Positions 28,450 to 38,254 of a stretch of 64,000 nucleotides of DNA are shown here, in pieces. The notes under the pieces are model-generated. The model saw only the letters and a program-made list of their open reading frames with translations. It made no database searches and was not told the origin of the DNA. Origin of the DNA: an uncultured Gammaproteobacteria bacterium (GTDB lineage: Bacteria; Pseudomonadota; Gammaproteobacteria; Ga0077536); the NCBI GenBank assembly GCA_938082545.1, contig CALKCL010000002.1, positions 83,326 to 147,325 on the forward strand. The letters are read 5' to 3'. Both the position numbers and the translations under genes were made by a program. Position 1 is the first letter of the stretch, and each line of letters begins with the position of its first letter.

Positions 28450-30729
28450 ATGCCAAGAATAAGCGAAATGACTGACGTAGACTTCAATGGAATTGAAAAC
28501 CCCTACGTGCCACCGAAAATTCTGAAAATAGCCTCAAAACTAAAGCTTCATCAGACCTGGGACAAAGAAGTTGACCCGGTAACTTATGAAGTTATCCGTC
28601 ATAATCTTTGGCAAATTAATGAAGAGCATGGGGCAACGATACAGCGCCTGTCGGGGTCTCCTGTCGCAATGTACGCTCTCGACTTAAACCCATCTATCCT
28701 GACTGAAGATGCAGAGTTCGTATACTTTGGCCCTTATATGCAGTACATGTCTGGTGTGACAGATACCCAAGTAAAATGGACTTTGGAATACCGAAGTGAG
28801 AATCCTGGGATAAATGAAGGAGACATGTTTATAGCGAATGATCCGTGGGTAGGGGCGGCTCATCAACAAGATGTGATGCTACTTTGTCCAGTTTTTTGGG
28901 AAGGAGAGCTTTTCTGTTGGATAACAAACTGTCTTCACCAATACGACATCGGAGGGATAACTCCCGGCAGCTTCTGTCCATCTGCGGAATCAGTTTACGA
29001 AGAAGGACTAATGCTTCCACCTCTCAAGATAATTGAAAACTACGAAGTCAGAAAAGATATTGAAGCCGTATATCTAAGGTCGTCCAGAAAGCCTGATTTA
29101 GTAGCGTTAGACTTCCGAGCCCAAATTGCAGGGAACACAACTGCGCGTGACCGAATTTTAGAGCTCATCAAGCGCTATGGAGCAGCCACACTGAAAGGCG
29201 TAATGAAAAGGATTATAGACAACTCGGAAAAATCCTACTTAGATAAAATGTCACGATTGCCCGACGGAGAATGGTCTGACCGAACGTATATAGAGGCTTG
29301 CCGCCCGGGCGATAGGCGAACTCATCGCGTCATGCTAGGTCTTCGTAAAGAAGGCAATAAACTTATCTTTAACAATGACGGTTCTGCACCTCAGGAAGGG
29401 GCTATGAATGCAACTTACTCGGGTTGGCGTGGTTCCGTAATGGTTGCTGTGAATGAATTACTTTGCTGGGATCAGTATTTTGCATGTGGCGGTGCTTTGC
29501 GGCACATTGAGTTCGACCCGACGCCGGGAACGCTCAATTGTGCAGACTTCCCATCTTCCGTCTCAACTGCTCCGATACAAGCTATGGAAATTTCACTATA
29601 TCCCGCCTATAACGTCATCTCCAAAATGATTTACCCCGATCCGATCATGCGAAAAGATATTATGTGTATCGGCGGCACCAGCCAATGGCCTGCTACTTTA
29701 TTCAGAGGGATCGATCAGTGGGGTGAAAAGTATGGCTATCTGCTCATTGATCCTATTGGCGGCGCCATAGGTGCATTTACTATGGCAGATGGCATAAACA
29801 CTGGTGGACAAGCAAGAACGCCTATCTGTCAATTGCCTAATGTGGAGCATACTGAACAAAATTTTCCTATCTTGTTCCTTTACCGTAAAGAGCTCAGTGA
29901 CTCGGGTGGAGCAGGGAAATACAGAGGTGGGCTTTCTGCTGAAAGCTGCTTCATCCCTCATAACACTGAATTCGTTACGCAGGACACTCTCTCTTCTGGT
30001 AATGCAATACCTACTTCACCTGGCCTGATGGGAGGATATCCATCAACTACTAATGCCTATACATTCGTCAAAGACAGCAATATTTTTGACTGTATGGCGT
30101 TGTCACAGATGCCAAATGATACAGACGAATTGTTAGGGAATTCCGTAACATTGCAGCTTCGGGAACAAAACTTCACCCAAGATCCTAAAGATGTGTACGC
30201 CGTCAGATGGAGTGGTGGTGGTGGATTCGGTGACCCTTTTGATAGAGCACCAGAGGATATAGAGGATGACTTGGAGTCGCTTGCTATAACCGAAAAATCT
30301 GCGGAAACACTTTACGGTGCAATCTTAGGCAAAGATGGCCATGTTGATATTGAAAGGACACGCGAACATAGAGCCAAAATAAGGAAATCTAGAGTTACTG
30401 AAATTAAGAAATCAAGTAGGACGGGTCAGTTGTTATCTGAAAATTCACACTCAATCAACATTATGCGAGATGACGCCGGCACCTACTGGGCTTGCGCAAA
30501 ATGTGACTTCGAATTAGGTGATATCTCAGAGAACTATAAAGAACATTGCGTGACCGAGAATCAAAGCATCGCAGTCTCCAATCCTTTGATTGGCGACGAA
30601 GCTAGATTCATCGATAACGCGGTTGAATTTAGGCAATTCTATTGCTGCCAGTGCGGCTGCCTTCTAGACAACGAAATCGCAATCGCTGAAGATCCTTTAC
30701 TCCACGATTCAAGGCATCAGCTCAGTTAA
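28450..30729 (+). CDS. Hydantoinase B subunit with fused cysteine-rich C-terminal domain
   Basis: A 759-residue HyuB-family subunit. The core from about residue 40 (VDPVTYEVIRHNLWQINEEHG) through GGGGFGDPFDRAPEDI matches HyuB, with the metal-region motif FIANDPWVGAAHQQDV. Beyond about residue 679 there is an extra domain with C682, C685 (WACAKC), C700 and the cluster CCQCGC at 732-737. Such a small zinc-binding module is a separate gamma subunit in acetone and acetophenone carboxylases, so this looks like a natural fusion. An ATP-dependent carboxylase is therefore as likely as a hydantoinase. It ends 2 bp before the convergent cytochrome c-prime gene. Confidence 0.83.
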   Translation: MPRISEMTDVDFNGIENPYVPPKILKIASKLKLHQTWDKEVDPVTYEVIRHNLWQINEEHGATIQRLSGSPVAMYALDLNPSILTEDAEFVYFGPYMQYMSGVTDTQVKWTLEYRSENPGINEGDMFIANDPWVGAAHQQDVMLLCPVFWEGELFCWITNCLHQYDIGGITPGSFCPSAESVYEEGLMLPPLKIIENYEVRKDIEAVYLRSSRKPDLVALDFRAQIAGNTTARDRILELIKRYGAATLKGVMKRIIDNSEKSYLDKMSRLPDGEWSDRTYIEACRPGDRRTHRVMLGLRKEGNKLIFNNDGSAPQEGAMNATYSGWRGSVMVAVNELLCWDQYFACGGALRHIEFDPTPGTLNCADFPSSVSTAPIQAMEISLYPAYNVISKMIYPDPIMRKDIMCIGGTSQWPATLFRGIDQWGEKYGYLLIDPIGGAIGAFTMADGINTGGQARTPICQLPNVEHTEQNFPILFLYRKELSDSGGAGKYRGGLSAESCFIPHNTEFVTQDTLSSGNAIPTSPGLMGGYPSTTNAYTFVKDSNIFDCMALSQMPNDTDELLGNSVTLQLREQNFTQDPKDVYAVRWSGGGGFGDPFDRAPEDIEDDLESLAITEKSAETLYGAILGKDGHVDIERTREHRAKIRKSRVTEIKKSSRTGQLLSENSHSINIMRDDAGTYWACAKCDFELGDISENYKEHCVTENQSIAVSNPLIGDEARFIDNAVEFRQFYCCQCGCLLDNEIAIAEDPLLHDSRHQLS

Positions 30730-30731
30730 GA

Positions 30732-31187
30732 CTAATGCTTGACGCGATACTCATCGTGGCAGCCTTTGCACATCTTTACAGTAACACCAAATTGTCGCTT
30801 CATGGCCGCCTTGTCTCCTTCACCAGCAACTATGGCCAACTTCTGAGATGCAGATGCCAAATCACTCATTCTTTTTTGAAAGTCAGGCAAGTTCTCCCAT
30901 AACTCAGACCGAGCTTCAGACTTCGCATCCTTCGTAGACACGTCAAAACCTTCAATCACCATCGGTGCCAACTGCGCTACTCGGTCTGCCAAAAAAGCAA
31001 AGCGCTCTTTATCAAACGGCACCTTCTCTTGAACCATGGCACCCATAGGCCCGATATTCCAACCTAGCGCCATCAATACACCTTGGCGATAATGAACTGC
31101 ATCATCCGGCTTAGGCGCGGCTTGTGCCCCTCCAAAAAAAACTAACAAGACACATAGAGTTACAACGACGTTCAATACTTTTTTCAC
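30732..31187 (-). CDS. Cytochrome c-prime
   Basis: A 151-residue periplasmic heme protein. It has a signal peptide (VLNVVVTLCVLLVFFGGAQAA) and the class II cytochrome c arrangement, with the heme site at the extreme C-terminus: C140, C143, H144 in MCKGCHDEY. The four-helix-bundle core has the RQGVLMALGWNIGPMG start typical of the family. Cytochromes c-prime bind NO and CO. It follows the cytochrome b561 gene in the same direction (11-bp gap), a common pairing. Confidence 0.93.
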   Translation of the reverse strand: MKKVLNVVVTLCVLLVFFGGAQAAPKPDDAVHYRQGVLMALGWNIGPMGAMVQEKVPFDKERFAFLADRVAQLAPMVIEGFDVSTKDAKSEARSELWENLPDFQKRMSDLASASQKLAIVAGEGDKAAMKRQFGVTVKMCKGCHDEYRVKH

Positions 31188-31198
31188 TTACATCCCCT

Positions 31199-31870
31199 TC
31201 ATAAGTTGAATCTAAAATTAACTATTACACAAATAATCACAATACTCAGTAACAAAGTTGCAAAAGGCAGGAAAAAACCGTGCCGGATCTTACTTGCATT
31301 TTTATCTCTCAAATATTTATAGCCACTCAGCATCGCACCTACCAAGTGCTCGCGCTTCCAAACTCGATAAAAAAATATCGCCAAAACATGGATGATGATC
31401 AAAGCAGTCAAATTATTGAAATTCGTATGATGTACCCACGTCAGCCAATCGCTGGTGAGCTTAGTCACATTGGCATAAAGCGGCCCTTCATTAAATAAGT
31501 CGTCATTGGCGAACAAGCCCGTGGCAAACTGCACAACCAAAAGTAAAAGAAACGCTATGACTACCCAGCCACCAATAGGGTTGTGCGTTAAGTAATGTTC
31601 TGGCTGCCTGCTTTTTAGATCTAAAATAGCACGAACAACTATTCTTGGACCTCTAATAAACTCAGAGAACTTGGCAGACTGTGATCCCCAAACCCCCCAA
31701 AACAGACGAAAAAAAACAAGAATACCAATGCCGTAACCACAAAACATATGGTATTTCATCAATAGACCGCCTTCTCGCGCTGTCCACCAAGCGGACAGAA
31801 TCAAAACAATTAATAACCAATGAAAGCTCCTGATCCATATGTCCCACACATAAACTTTTTCATTGCTCAT
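31199..31870 (-). CDS. Cytochrome b561 family membrane protein
   Basis: A di-heme inner-membrane cytochrome, 223 residues from the ATG at 31870. This start gives the family N-terminus KVYVWDIWIRSFHWLLI and has TGAGG upstream; the longer frame adds an unrelated stretch. Four main helices carry the heme histidines (SFHWLL, KYHMFCGYG, WVHHTNFN, IIHVLAIFFY). It is translated just ahead of cytochrome c-prime and probably passes quinol electrons to it. It is divergent from the nitrile-degradation operon. Confidence 0.9.
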   Translation of the reverse strand: MSNEKVYVWDIWIRSFHWLLIVLILSAWWTAREGGLLMKYHMFCGYGIGILVFFRLFWGVWGSQSAKFSEFIRGPRIVVRAILDLKSRQPEHYLTHNPIGGWVVIAFLLLLVVQFATGLFANDDLFNEGPLYANVTKLTSDWLTWVHHTNFNNLTALIIIHVLAIFFYRVWKREHLVGAMLSGYKYLRDKNASKIRHGFFLPFATLLLSIVIICVIVNFRFNL

Positions 31871-31989
31871 TTCAAACCTCAGGCTTTTAGTACGAGAAGC
31901 ATAATTGCTGCGACTAGCTGCCGCAACGCAAGGTGCCGTATATTGAACCACATGGGGCTGCGAAATGTTTTTCTTATTCTTGGTAAAAG

Positions 31990-31998
31990 TGCTATAAA
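31990..31998 (+). promoter_or_regulatory. Candidate extended -10 promoter of the nitrile operon
   Basis: TGCTATAAA fits the extended -10 form and resembles the rpoZ promoter. It lies 61 bp before the amidase start in the divergent gap. The -35 match (TTTCTT) is poor. Confidence 0.35.
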
Positions 31999-32058
31999 AA
32001 GAGCCAAGCAGACAGAAAACCTATCTCATATCTAAAAAGAGCACTCTCGGGGACAACA

Positions 32059-33570
32059 ATGAAAATCAAAAGACCTACTAGCGAGCAAATTGACTTAATA
32101 GCCCAGCAATTCCGACTAAATCTCGAATTCGAGGATATTGAGTCATTCAAGGCATTAATGGAGGGGCCAATTGCTTCTTACGAACGGCTAGATGAACTTT
32201 GCGAGCCTAAGCCAGAAGTAAAATACCCTAGAAGCCCTGGCTATCGACCTGATAGTGATGAAAATCCGAATAACGCATGGTATTACAAAACATCAATAAA
32301 GGGCGCGGCTCACGGTAAGCTCAGTGGAAAAACCGTCGCTATAAAAGATAACGTCTGTGTCGCTGGAGTCCCGATGATGAACGGCTGTTCAGCACTCGAA
32401 GGGTATATTCCAGATATAGATGCAACAGTAGTGACAAGGATCTTAGATGCGGGGGGTGAAATAGCAGGGAAATCTGTATGCGAAAACTTATGCTTTTCCG
32501 GAGGAAGTCACACTACTGCCGCGGGGCCAGTGACTAACCCTCATAATCCAGAATACACCACCGGTGGCTCTTCAAGCGGAAGTGCAGCGCTGGTCGCGTC
32601 TGGTAGTGTTAATATGGCTATTGGCGGAGATCAAGGCGGTTCAATACGTATGCCAGCTAGCTGGTGTGGGGTGTATGGCTTAAAACCTACGCATGGGCTA
32701 GTGCCTTATACGGGCGCATTTCCAATTGAGATAACCCTTGACCATTTAGGGCCCATAACTAACAACGTAACGGACTGTGCTCTGCTACTCGAAGTTATTG
32801 CTGGGGACGATGGAATGGATCCGCGACAACGTAATTTAAAAGTAGACAAATATACGGAAGCACTTGTCACCGACATACATGAACTCAAAATTGGCATTGT
32901 GTCTGAAGGTTTCAATTGGGAAGGTCAATCCGAACAAGATGTGGATACAACAGTGCGTGCCGCGGCCAGTCAACTAGAAAAGCTTGGAGCTCACGTAGAG
33001 GAAGTGTCTATTCCTATGCATAAGGACGGGATCCATATCTGGAATGCAATCGCTATTGAAGGTGCCAATTCCTTGATGATAAAAGGCAATAGCATGGGAA
33101 CGAATTGGAAGGGCTATTACAACACTGGGTTGCTCGATTCATTTGCGAGAGGTCGTATCACTAGAGCTGACGATCTGTCAGAAACCACCAAACTGGTAAT
33201 GTTAATGGGCCAGTATATGGATGAGCAGTACCATGGTCGCTATTATGCTAAGGCGCAAAATCTTGCCACTGCTCTCAAAGCAGCATACGACTCAGCTTTT
33301 GAAAAATATGACCTACTATTGATGCCTACTCAACCAATGAAAGCGACAAAAATACCTGAAAAATCTTGTTCCAGAGAAGATTATGTCGCTCGTGCTTTGG
33401 AAATGGTAAATAATACCGCTCCTTTTGACGTCACCGGACACCCGGCCATGACTATTCCAGTAGGCAAGTCAAAGGGACTCCCTGTAGGTATGATGCTTAT
33501 CGGGAAAAGCTTTGATGAGAGTACAATACTAAAAGCAGCTTATGCATACGAACAAGCGACAGCAATATAA
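32059..33570 (+). CDS. Amidase of the nitrile-degradation operon
   Basis: A 503-residue amidase-signature enzyme that hydrolyses amides to acids and ammonia. The Ser-cisSer-Lys triad is visible as K96 (VAIKDNV), S171 (TTGGSSSG) and S195 ([11 protein letters not shown]), numbering that matches the Rhodococcus nitrile-pathway amidase as I remember it. The N-terminal extension before residue 80 is also typical of that subgroup. It is the first gene of the operon amidase, nitrile hydratase alpha, beta, accessory protein, with a 14-bp gap to alpha, so its substrate is likely the amide made by the hydratase. Confidence 0.92.
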   Translation: MKIKRPTSEQIDLIAQQFRLNLEFEDIESFKALMEGPIASYERLDELCEPKPEVKYPRSPGYRPDSDENPNNAWYYKTSIKGAAHGKLSGKTVAIKDNVCVAGVPMMNGCSALEGYIPDIDATVVTRILDAGGEIAGKSVCENLCFSGGSHTTAAGPVTNPHNPEYTTGGSSSGSAALVASGSVNMAIGGDQGGSIRMPASWCGVYGLKPTHGLVPYTGAFPIEITLDHLGPITNNVTDCALLLEVIAGDDGMDPRQRNLKVDKYTEALVTDIHELKIGIVSEGFNWEGQSEQDVDTTVRAAASQLEKLGAHVEEVSIPMHKDGIHIWNAIAIEGANSLMIKGNSMGTNWKGYYNTGLLDSFARGRITRADDLSETTKLVMLMGQYMDEQYHGRYYAKAQNLATALKAAYDSAFEKYDLLLMPTQPMKATKIPEKSCSREDYVARALEMVNNTAPFDVTGHPAMTIPVGKSKGLPVGMMLIGKSFDESTILKAAYAYEQATAI

Positions 33571-33584
33571 AAGGACTAAATGAT

Positions 33585-34223
33585 ATGAGCGATCATGACC
33601 ATAATCACGACCACGCTAATAGTCGACCATTGACCGATGTAGAGCTAAGGGTCAAAGCGTTGGAACAAGTTCTCACGGAAAAAGGCCTGGTAGATCCTTC
33701 AGCTGTCGATGCACTCATAGAAACTTATGAGACTAAAGTCGGCCCCCATAACGGCGCTCAGGTAGTGGCTCGAGCGTGGACTGATCCAGAATACAAAAAA
33801 AGACTACTGATCAATGGGACTGAAGCTATCGCAGAATTGGGTTATTCGGGTATACAAGGTGAAGACATGGTCGTCATTGAAAATACTTCAAACATCCATA
33901 ATGTCTTGGTCTGCACCTTATGCTCTTGTTATCCATGGCCAACCTTAGGTTTACCTCCAGTCTGGTATAAATCAGCTCCCTATCGGTCTCGAGTTGTCAG
34001 CCAGCCTCGCGAGGTCTTAAAAGAGTTTGGTGTAGAGTTAGATGAAAACACAGAGGTCCGAGTATGGGATAGTACAGCTGAACTGCGTTACATGGTTTTA
34101 CCAGAGCGTCCTCAAGGAACAGAACTATTGAGTGAAAACGAACTCGCTTCCCTAGTTACTAGAGACTCGATGATAGGGGTAGAGCTGCTTAAAAAATCCG
34201 AATCTCGAGGGGCATCGGAATGA
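33585..34223 (+). CDS. nthA: Nitrile hydratase alpha subunit, cobalt type
   Basis: A 212-residue catalytic subunit that hydrates nitriles to amides. The metal-binding claw is C110-T-L-C113-S114-C115; threonine in the second position (CTLCSC) marks the cobalt type, whereas iron types have CSLCSC. The following [15 protein letters not shown] and [14 protein letters not shown] are family signatures. Cys113 and Cys115 would be oxidised to sulfinate and sulfenate after maturation. The N-terminus is histidine-rich (DHDHNHDH). The gene overlaps the beta subunit by 4 bp. Confidence 0.95.
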   Translation: MSDHDHNHDHANSRPLTDVELRVKALEQVLTEKGLVDPSAVDALIETYETKVGPHNGAQVVARAWTDPEYKKRLLINGTEAIAELGYSGIQGEDMVVIENTSNIHNVLVCTLCSCYPWPTLGLPPVWYKSAPYRSRVVSQPREVLKEFGVELDENTEVRVWDSTAELRYMVLPERPQGTELLSENELASLVTRDSMIGVELLKKSESRGASE

Positions 34224-34879
34224 ATGGTGCACATGATCTAGGTGGCATGCATGGCTTTGGGGACGTCAACCCTGAACAGAATGAACCTGTTTTTCATGCA
34301 GAATGGGAAAAACGAGTTTTAGGACTATTTGTTCCCGTCTCTGCTGTGGGACCATTTTGTGTCGACGAGTTTCGAGCATGTATTGAAAGAATGGGGGCAA
34401 CAAACTACCTCTCAACTAGTTATTATGAACATTGGTTACATGCGTTCGAAACGATAGCTGTTGAGAAAGGTGTTGTAACAAAGGAGGAGTTGAAAGCTGG
34501 AAAATCTTTCACTCCCCGAGGAGATTCCACGCCACCAGTCTTAGCCAAAGATGTACCTTACATTTCGTCTCATGGCTCTAGCGCCAGGATAGACGAGGTG
34601 ATTGCGCCAAAATTCAAGGCCGGAAATCTAGTCATGGTGAACAACAATCATCCAGAAAATCATACGCGCTGTCCGCGATATGCAAGAGACAAACTAGGTT
34701 CTATAGAGAAAGATAATGGAGTCTTTGTTTTCCCCGATACGGCCGCCCATGGCCAAGGAGACAGCCCACAGCACTGCTATAGCGTTCGATTCGATGCACA
34801 AGAATTGTGGGGAGGTGGGGCCTCTGAGAAAGATTCCGTATACATAGACCTATGGGATGATTACCTTACTTTAGCCTAG
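34220..34879 (+). CDS. nthB: Nitrile hydratase beta subunit
   Basis: The partner subunit (219 residues), starting in the conserved form [16 protein letters not shown] and ending with [28 protein letters not shown], the signature of this family. It packs on alpha and supplies the arginines that stabilise the oxidised cysteines. Length fits cobalt-type beta subunits. The ATGA overlap with alpha implies coupled translation and equal amounts of the two subunits. Confidence 0.95.
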   Translation: MNGAHDLGGMHGFGDVNPEQNEPVFHAEWEKRVLGLFVPVSAVGPFCVDEFRACIERMGATNYLSTSYYEHWLHAFETIAVEKGVVTKEELKAGKSFTPRGDSTPPVLAKDVPYISSHGSSARIDEVIAPKFKAGNLVMVNNNHPENHTRCPRYARDKLGSIEKDNGVFVFPDTAAHGQGDSPQHCYSVRFDAQELWGGGASEKDSVYIDLWDDYLTLA

Positions 34880-34932
34880 AAGTCTGATAAGAAATTTCAA
34901 ACCCATCCCTAACATATAAGTGTAAGCGTACT

Positions 34933-35292
34933 ATGGAAAAATCACCTTCAGAACTTGTCGCACTAGTTGATGCCCCTCTTGACGAAAACAATGAGGTGAT
35001 CTTCGCCAACCCCTGGGAAGCAAGAGCCTTTGCTTTAGTAGTCCAAATGCATCAAGAAAAGCGGTATACCTGGACTGAATGGGCCAATCAGCTTAGTCAC
35101 GAAATTAAAAAGTCCAATACCCTCAATGAGAAAGAGGAAGACTACTACCTTCTATGGCTAAAAGCCGCCGAGGAACTCGTGGTAACAAAAGGTTTGTGCG
35201 CGAAGGATGAACTATCTTCAAGAAAAGAATCGTTACTGCATACCCAAGAAGCACTCAAAGACACAGCTGATCGTGACCACTCTACCGTATAA
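34933..35292 (+). CDS. Nitrile hydratase accessory protein (P14K/NhlE-like)
   Basis: A 119-residue homologue of the beta-subunit N-terminal half, with FANPWEARAFALVVQMHQ and YYLLWLKAAEELVVTKG. Such small proteins hold alpha in an activator complex and swap it into the hydratase, bringing cobalt and oxidised cysteines with it. It lies 53 bp after beta. Its presence with a CTLCSC alpha subunit supports cobalt maturation by self-subunit swapping. No cobalt transporter gene is in the operon. Confidence 0.88.
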   Translation: MEKSPSELVALVDAPLDENNEVIFANPWEARAFALVVQMHQEKRYTWTEWANQLSHEIKKSNTLNEKEEDYYLLWLKAAEELVVTKGLCAKDELSSRKESLLHTQEALKDTADRDHSTV

Positions 35293-35326
35293 GAAATCAA
35301 GATTTCTGCTATAGGTCGAGCATATA

Positions 35327-36356
35327 TTGAATACTAAACCCAACACTTCTCCGCGTGATTTCTTCTTACTTCATGAAGTGTTGATGGAAGCAAACAAAAA
35401 CTTCACAAAGATTAGCTATCAAAAAAGCTAGTCTCGCTCAAGATGATTATGCCACGGCATCTCATAATAGCGTTACATATCTTGAATCTTTTTGGCCTTT
35501 TTTGGCCCATGAAATTGCATCTGATCCGGACAAACTAGGAATAAGCATTGTCCGTCATGAAAAAGGACGGTCTCAACGTATATCTAGTGAAGAGTTGCGC
35601 AAAAATTTTATTACGCAAAATGACAAGCATCCCGACAAAGCACATATATCCAGATTGGCGAGCATCCTCTCATCAGCAGTAGTAATGCAGCAAGTACTCT
35701 CCGCTCCGACAACTAACTGGCCGGAAAACTTTGATGCACCGGAAGTAAAGTGCCCTTTACCATTCATACTTAATTCAGAAGAATATGTATCTCTGAGAGT
35801 TTTGTTGCCAGAAAAAACACCTTCAAAAAAATCCCACAAAGCAGCGCGGTAACATTAGTAATTGGCGGGACAGCTACCGCACTTAATTTATGCTGGAATC
35901 TCCTATATCAGATGCCTATCGCTTACAAAAAATAGACGGGTGAAGCACTAGATAAGGAATCTGCAAAAAGAATATGGTCGGATACAAGAGACCTACTTTT
36001 CAAAATAGGAGCTGGAAGCCTGACTGCATTTATTGTACTTGCAAGCGCTTGTTCTGCGGATAGTGATGACCTTATCTGGGAAGGCGCAAGCGATCTTTCA
36101 CTCGAAAAAATTGATGGCCAATTCATACGGACAATGAATAAAGAGATATACGGCCGCTATAATATTATTTTAAATAAAAACCCGACAGAATGATCGGTAT
36201 ATTGGGTGTGCAGCTTTGCATGCCCGTTCTGTTCCTCTTCCGCTGTCGGAGCTGTGGAGCGACCAGCCAAGCAAAGACAATGATCTCTCAATCTTTTCAG
36301 AGCTACTCCGTTGGGTAACAGCGGCCGCGAACAGGCAGTACTTCAAGTATCTCTAG
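35327..36356 (+). pseudogene. Decayed gene of unknown function after the nitrile hydratase operon
   Basis: Protein-like sequence continues through four pieces that switch frame. Piece A (35327-35431) has RDFFLLHEVLMEANKNFT. Piece B, open from 35385 to a TAA at 35850-35852, has YLESFWPFLAHEIASDP. Piece C, in the first frame again, runs to a TGA at 36191 but is broken by an in-frame TAG at 35933-35935; it has RDLLFKIGAGSLTAFIVLASAC. Piece D, open from 36174, ends at a TAG at 36354-36356 and has PLSELWSDQPSKDND. None has a convincing ribosome site; piece B could start only at a TTG. Together they would give about 340 residues with a possible membrane segment. I do not recognise the family. The alternative is a chance run of open frames. 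Confidence 0.5.
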
Positions 36357-37263
36357 ATTCACGTGTGCTTTTTGAGACAGGCCGATCAGACTTGTCGGAA
36401 CAAACAGTCACCAGAAGCACACCGGCTAGAACAATTGCTCCACCAATCAAGACAGAGCTGCTAATAGATTCTCCTAAAAAAATGAAGGCAAAAAGAACGC
36501 CAAAAACAGGCACGAAATTTATATATATGGCGGTTTCTACGACGCCTATTAATGCAACAGCTTCGTAATACCATAAAAAAGCCAAAGCGGAACCAAAAAA
36601 ACCTAAAAAGGAAATTAGCGCCATACTCTCCAGATCTGTAAATATATCAAAAGTAACACTTGGATTATGAAAGAAAAATGGCGTCATCAATGCAACGCCT
36701 ATCACTGAGACGTAAGTCGTGACCAACAGAGGCTTATAGCTCGTCAGCAAGTCTCGTCCAATCACCGAATAGACCGCCCAGGACAGTCCCGATAGTAGAA
36801 CTAGCACTTCCCCTTTACCCACCTTAAGATCTAGAAACTCACTAGGGTGCCCGTTGGTAACAACATACATCGCTCCAAAAAATCCAAGTAGCACTCCGAC
36901 TACAATGTTCGACCTTGGCAATCTGCGGCTGAGAAAAGAATCAATCACAGTAATTTTAATAGCGATTAAAGCAAGTAAGATAGACGCTGTCGATGCAGTC
37001 ACAGACTCTAGACCTTCATACATCAGACTGTTATGCAACAGAATACCCGTCAAGCCGAGGAAAAAAAACTTCAACCATAGTTTCATAGGTATTGTCAGAA
37101 ATTCTCGTCTGAATTTCATGAATACCAACAATACGGCTGATGCAATTACAAAACGCCCCCCTACTACGACAATTGGGGCCTCATAACTAGCAAGAATACG
37201 CCCTACTGTCGGAGTTGCCCCCCAGAAGGCAGCAGTTAAAAAGAGCTTGAAACGAATTGGCAT
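36343..37263 (-). CDS. EamA/DMT superfamily permease
   Basis: A 306-residue inner-membrane protein with about ten helices in two EamA repeats: the first opens with KLFLTAAFWGATPTVGRILASYEAPI and the second has SGLSWAVYSVIGRDLL. FVPVFGVLFAFIFLGE is the standard C-terminal repeat motif. Members export or import amino acids, nucleotides or drugs; no substrate can be assigned. Its 3-prime end overlaps the end of the decayed gene on the other strand by 14 bp. Confidence 0.85.
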   Translation of the reverse strand: MPIRFKLFLTAAFWGATPTVGRILASYEAPIVVVGGRFVIASAVLLVFMKFRREFLTIPMKLWLKFFFLGLTGILLHNSLMYEGLESVTASTASILLALIAIKITVIDSFLSRRLPRSNIVVGVLLGFFGAMYVVTNGHPSEFLDLKVGKGEVLVLLSGLSWAVYSVIGRDLLTSYKPLLVTTYVSVIGVALMTPFFFHNPSVTFDIFTDLESMALISFLGFFGSALAFLWYYEAVALIGVVETAIYINFVPVFGVLFAFIFLGESISSSVLIGGAIVLAGVLLVTVCSDKSDRPVSKSTRESRDT

Positions 37264-37446
37264 TCCTAAACCTCATCCTTATAGTCATATTCCTCTAAAA
37301 GGCAAACACGATAACTTAATGCCCTAATAGGCTTGAGATGTTAACCTCATGAATAGATCAAAGCGACACCCAATCCATCCAGCCATAAATGGGATTGCGT
37401 TCTGAAAGAACCACCAGTTGAAATAGAAATTCAAGAGGATACCCAA

Positions 37447-38250
37447 ATGATAAGAACAGCTTTTGTAACAGGGGGTGCCAGCGGTATAGGAGCCGCAACG
37501 TGTCGTCTATTTGTTGAAAATGGATACCATGTCTATATTGGAGACATTCAAGAGAATGCCGGAATAGCACTTGCGAAAGAATTAAAAAATGCAGATTTCA
37601 TCAACGTTAATGTTCGGCGTGAAGAAGAGTTAGTCGAGGCCTTCACCGTAATCAAAAAAAAATCTGAGCATTTGGATGTCATGGTCAACAACGCCGCAAT
37701 TGTAGGAGTAATGGGGCCAATCATGACTTTGTCGGCAGAGCAATACGATCTGTCACAAGAAATAATACAACGGAGTGTATTCCTCGGTACAAAACATGCA
37801 GCCAAGATGATGGTAGAAAAGAGCTCCGGCTCAATTATCAACGTGGCCAGCATAGCAGGCATTATGGCTGGCTGGTCTCCCCATACCTACGCCGCCTGTA
37901 AGGCCGCGGTAATACAGTTTACGAAATCAGTTGCTATTGAACTTGCCGAAGCAAGTATTCGTGTGAATGCAGTTTGCCCAGGTGCGATCGCTACACCTAT
38001 CCACACCGGAACAACCAGTGAAGTTTGGAAAGAAAGGATTAAAGCTGTTAAAAAAGCGTCCGCAGATGAACAGCCAATCCCTAGGATGGGAGAGCCGGAA
38101 GAGATTGCTGAAGCGATACTTTGGCTAGCCTCTGAAAAATCCAGCTACGTCACCGGCCATGCATTAGCAGTAGACGGCGGTGCCACCTCCGGAAAAATAT
38201 GGCGTCATCAGTCTGATTTTTTGAGACAAATGCACCCGGCCAGGAGTTAG
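37447..38250 (+). CDS. Short-chain dehydrogenase/reductase
   Basis: A classical SDR of 267 residues: NAD(P)-binding TGGASGIGAATC, NNAAIVG, catalytic serine in NVASIAGIMAG, YxxxK as YAACKAAVIQF, and the C-terminal SYVTGHALAVDGGATSG. The acidic residue after the second strand (GDIQEN) suggests NAD preference. AGAGGA precedes the ATG. It ends 4 bp before a luciferase-like monooxygenase, so the pair is one operon, perhaps oxidising an alcohol and then acting on the ketone or sulfur compound. Confidence 0.88.
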   Translation: MIRTAFVTGGASGIGAATCRLFVENGYHVYIGDIQENAGIALAKELKNADFINVNVRREEELVEAFTVIKKKSEHLDVMVNNAAIVGVMGPIMTLSAEQYDLSQEIIQRSVFLGTKHAAKMMVEKSSGSIINVASIAGIMAGWSPHTYAACKAAVIQFTKSVAIELAEASIRVNAVCPGAIATPIHTGTTSEVWKERIKAVKKASADEQPIPRMGEPEEIAEAILWLASEKSSYVTGHALAVDGGATSGKIWRHQSDFLRQMHPARS

Positions 38251-38254
38251 GGAA

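Noticed and set aside
31871..31951. 27-residue N-terminal extension of the cytochrome b561
   Set aside because: Not like the family, lies in the divergent promoter region, and the ATG at 31870 has its own ribosome site.
36190..36315. Short rightward frame starting at the ATG that overlaps a TGA in the decayed gene
   Set aside because: No ribosome site and cysteine/serine-rich composition; the alternative frame there is more protein-like.
37358..37570. 70-codon leftward frame over the SDR promoter and start
   Set aside because: Overlaps the conserved cofactor-binding region of the SDR and has no support of its own.
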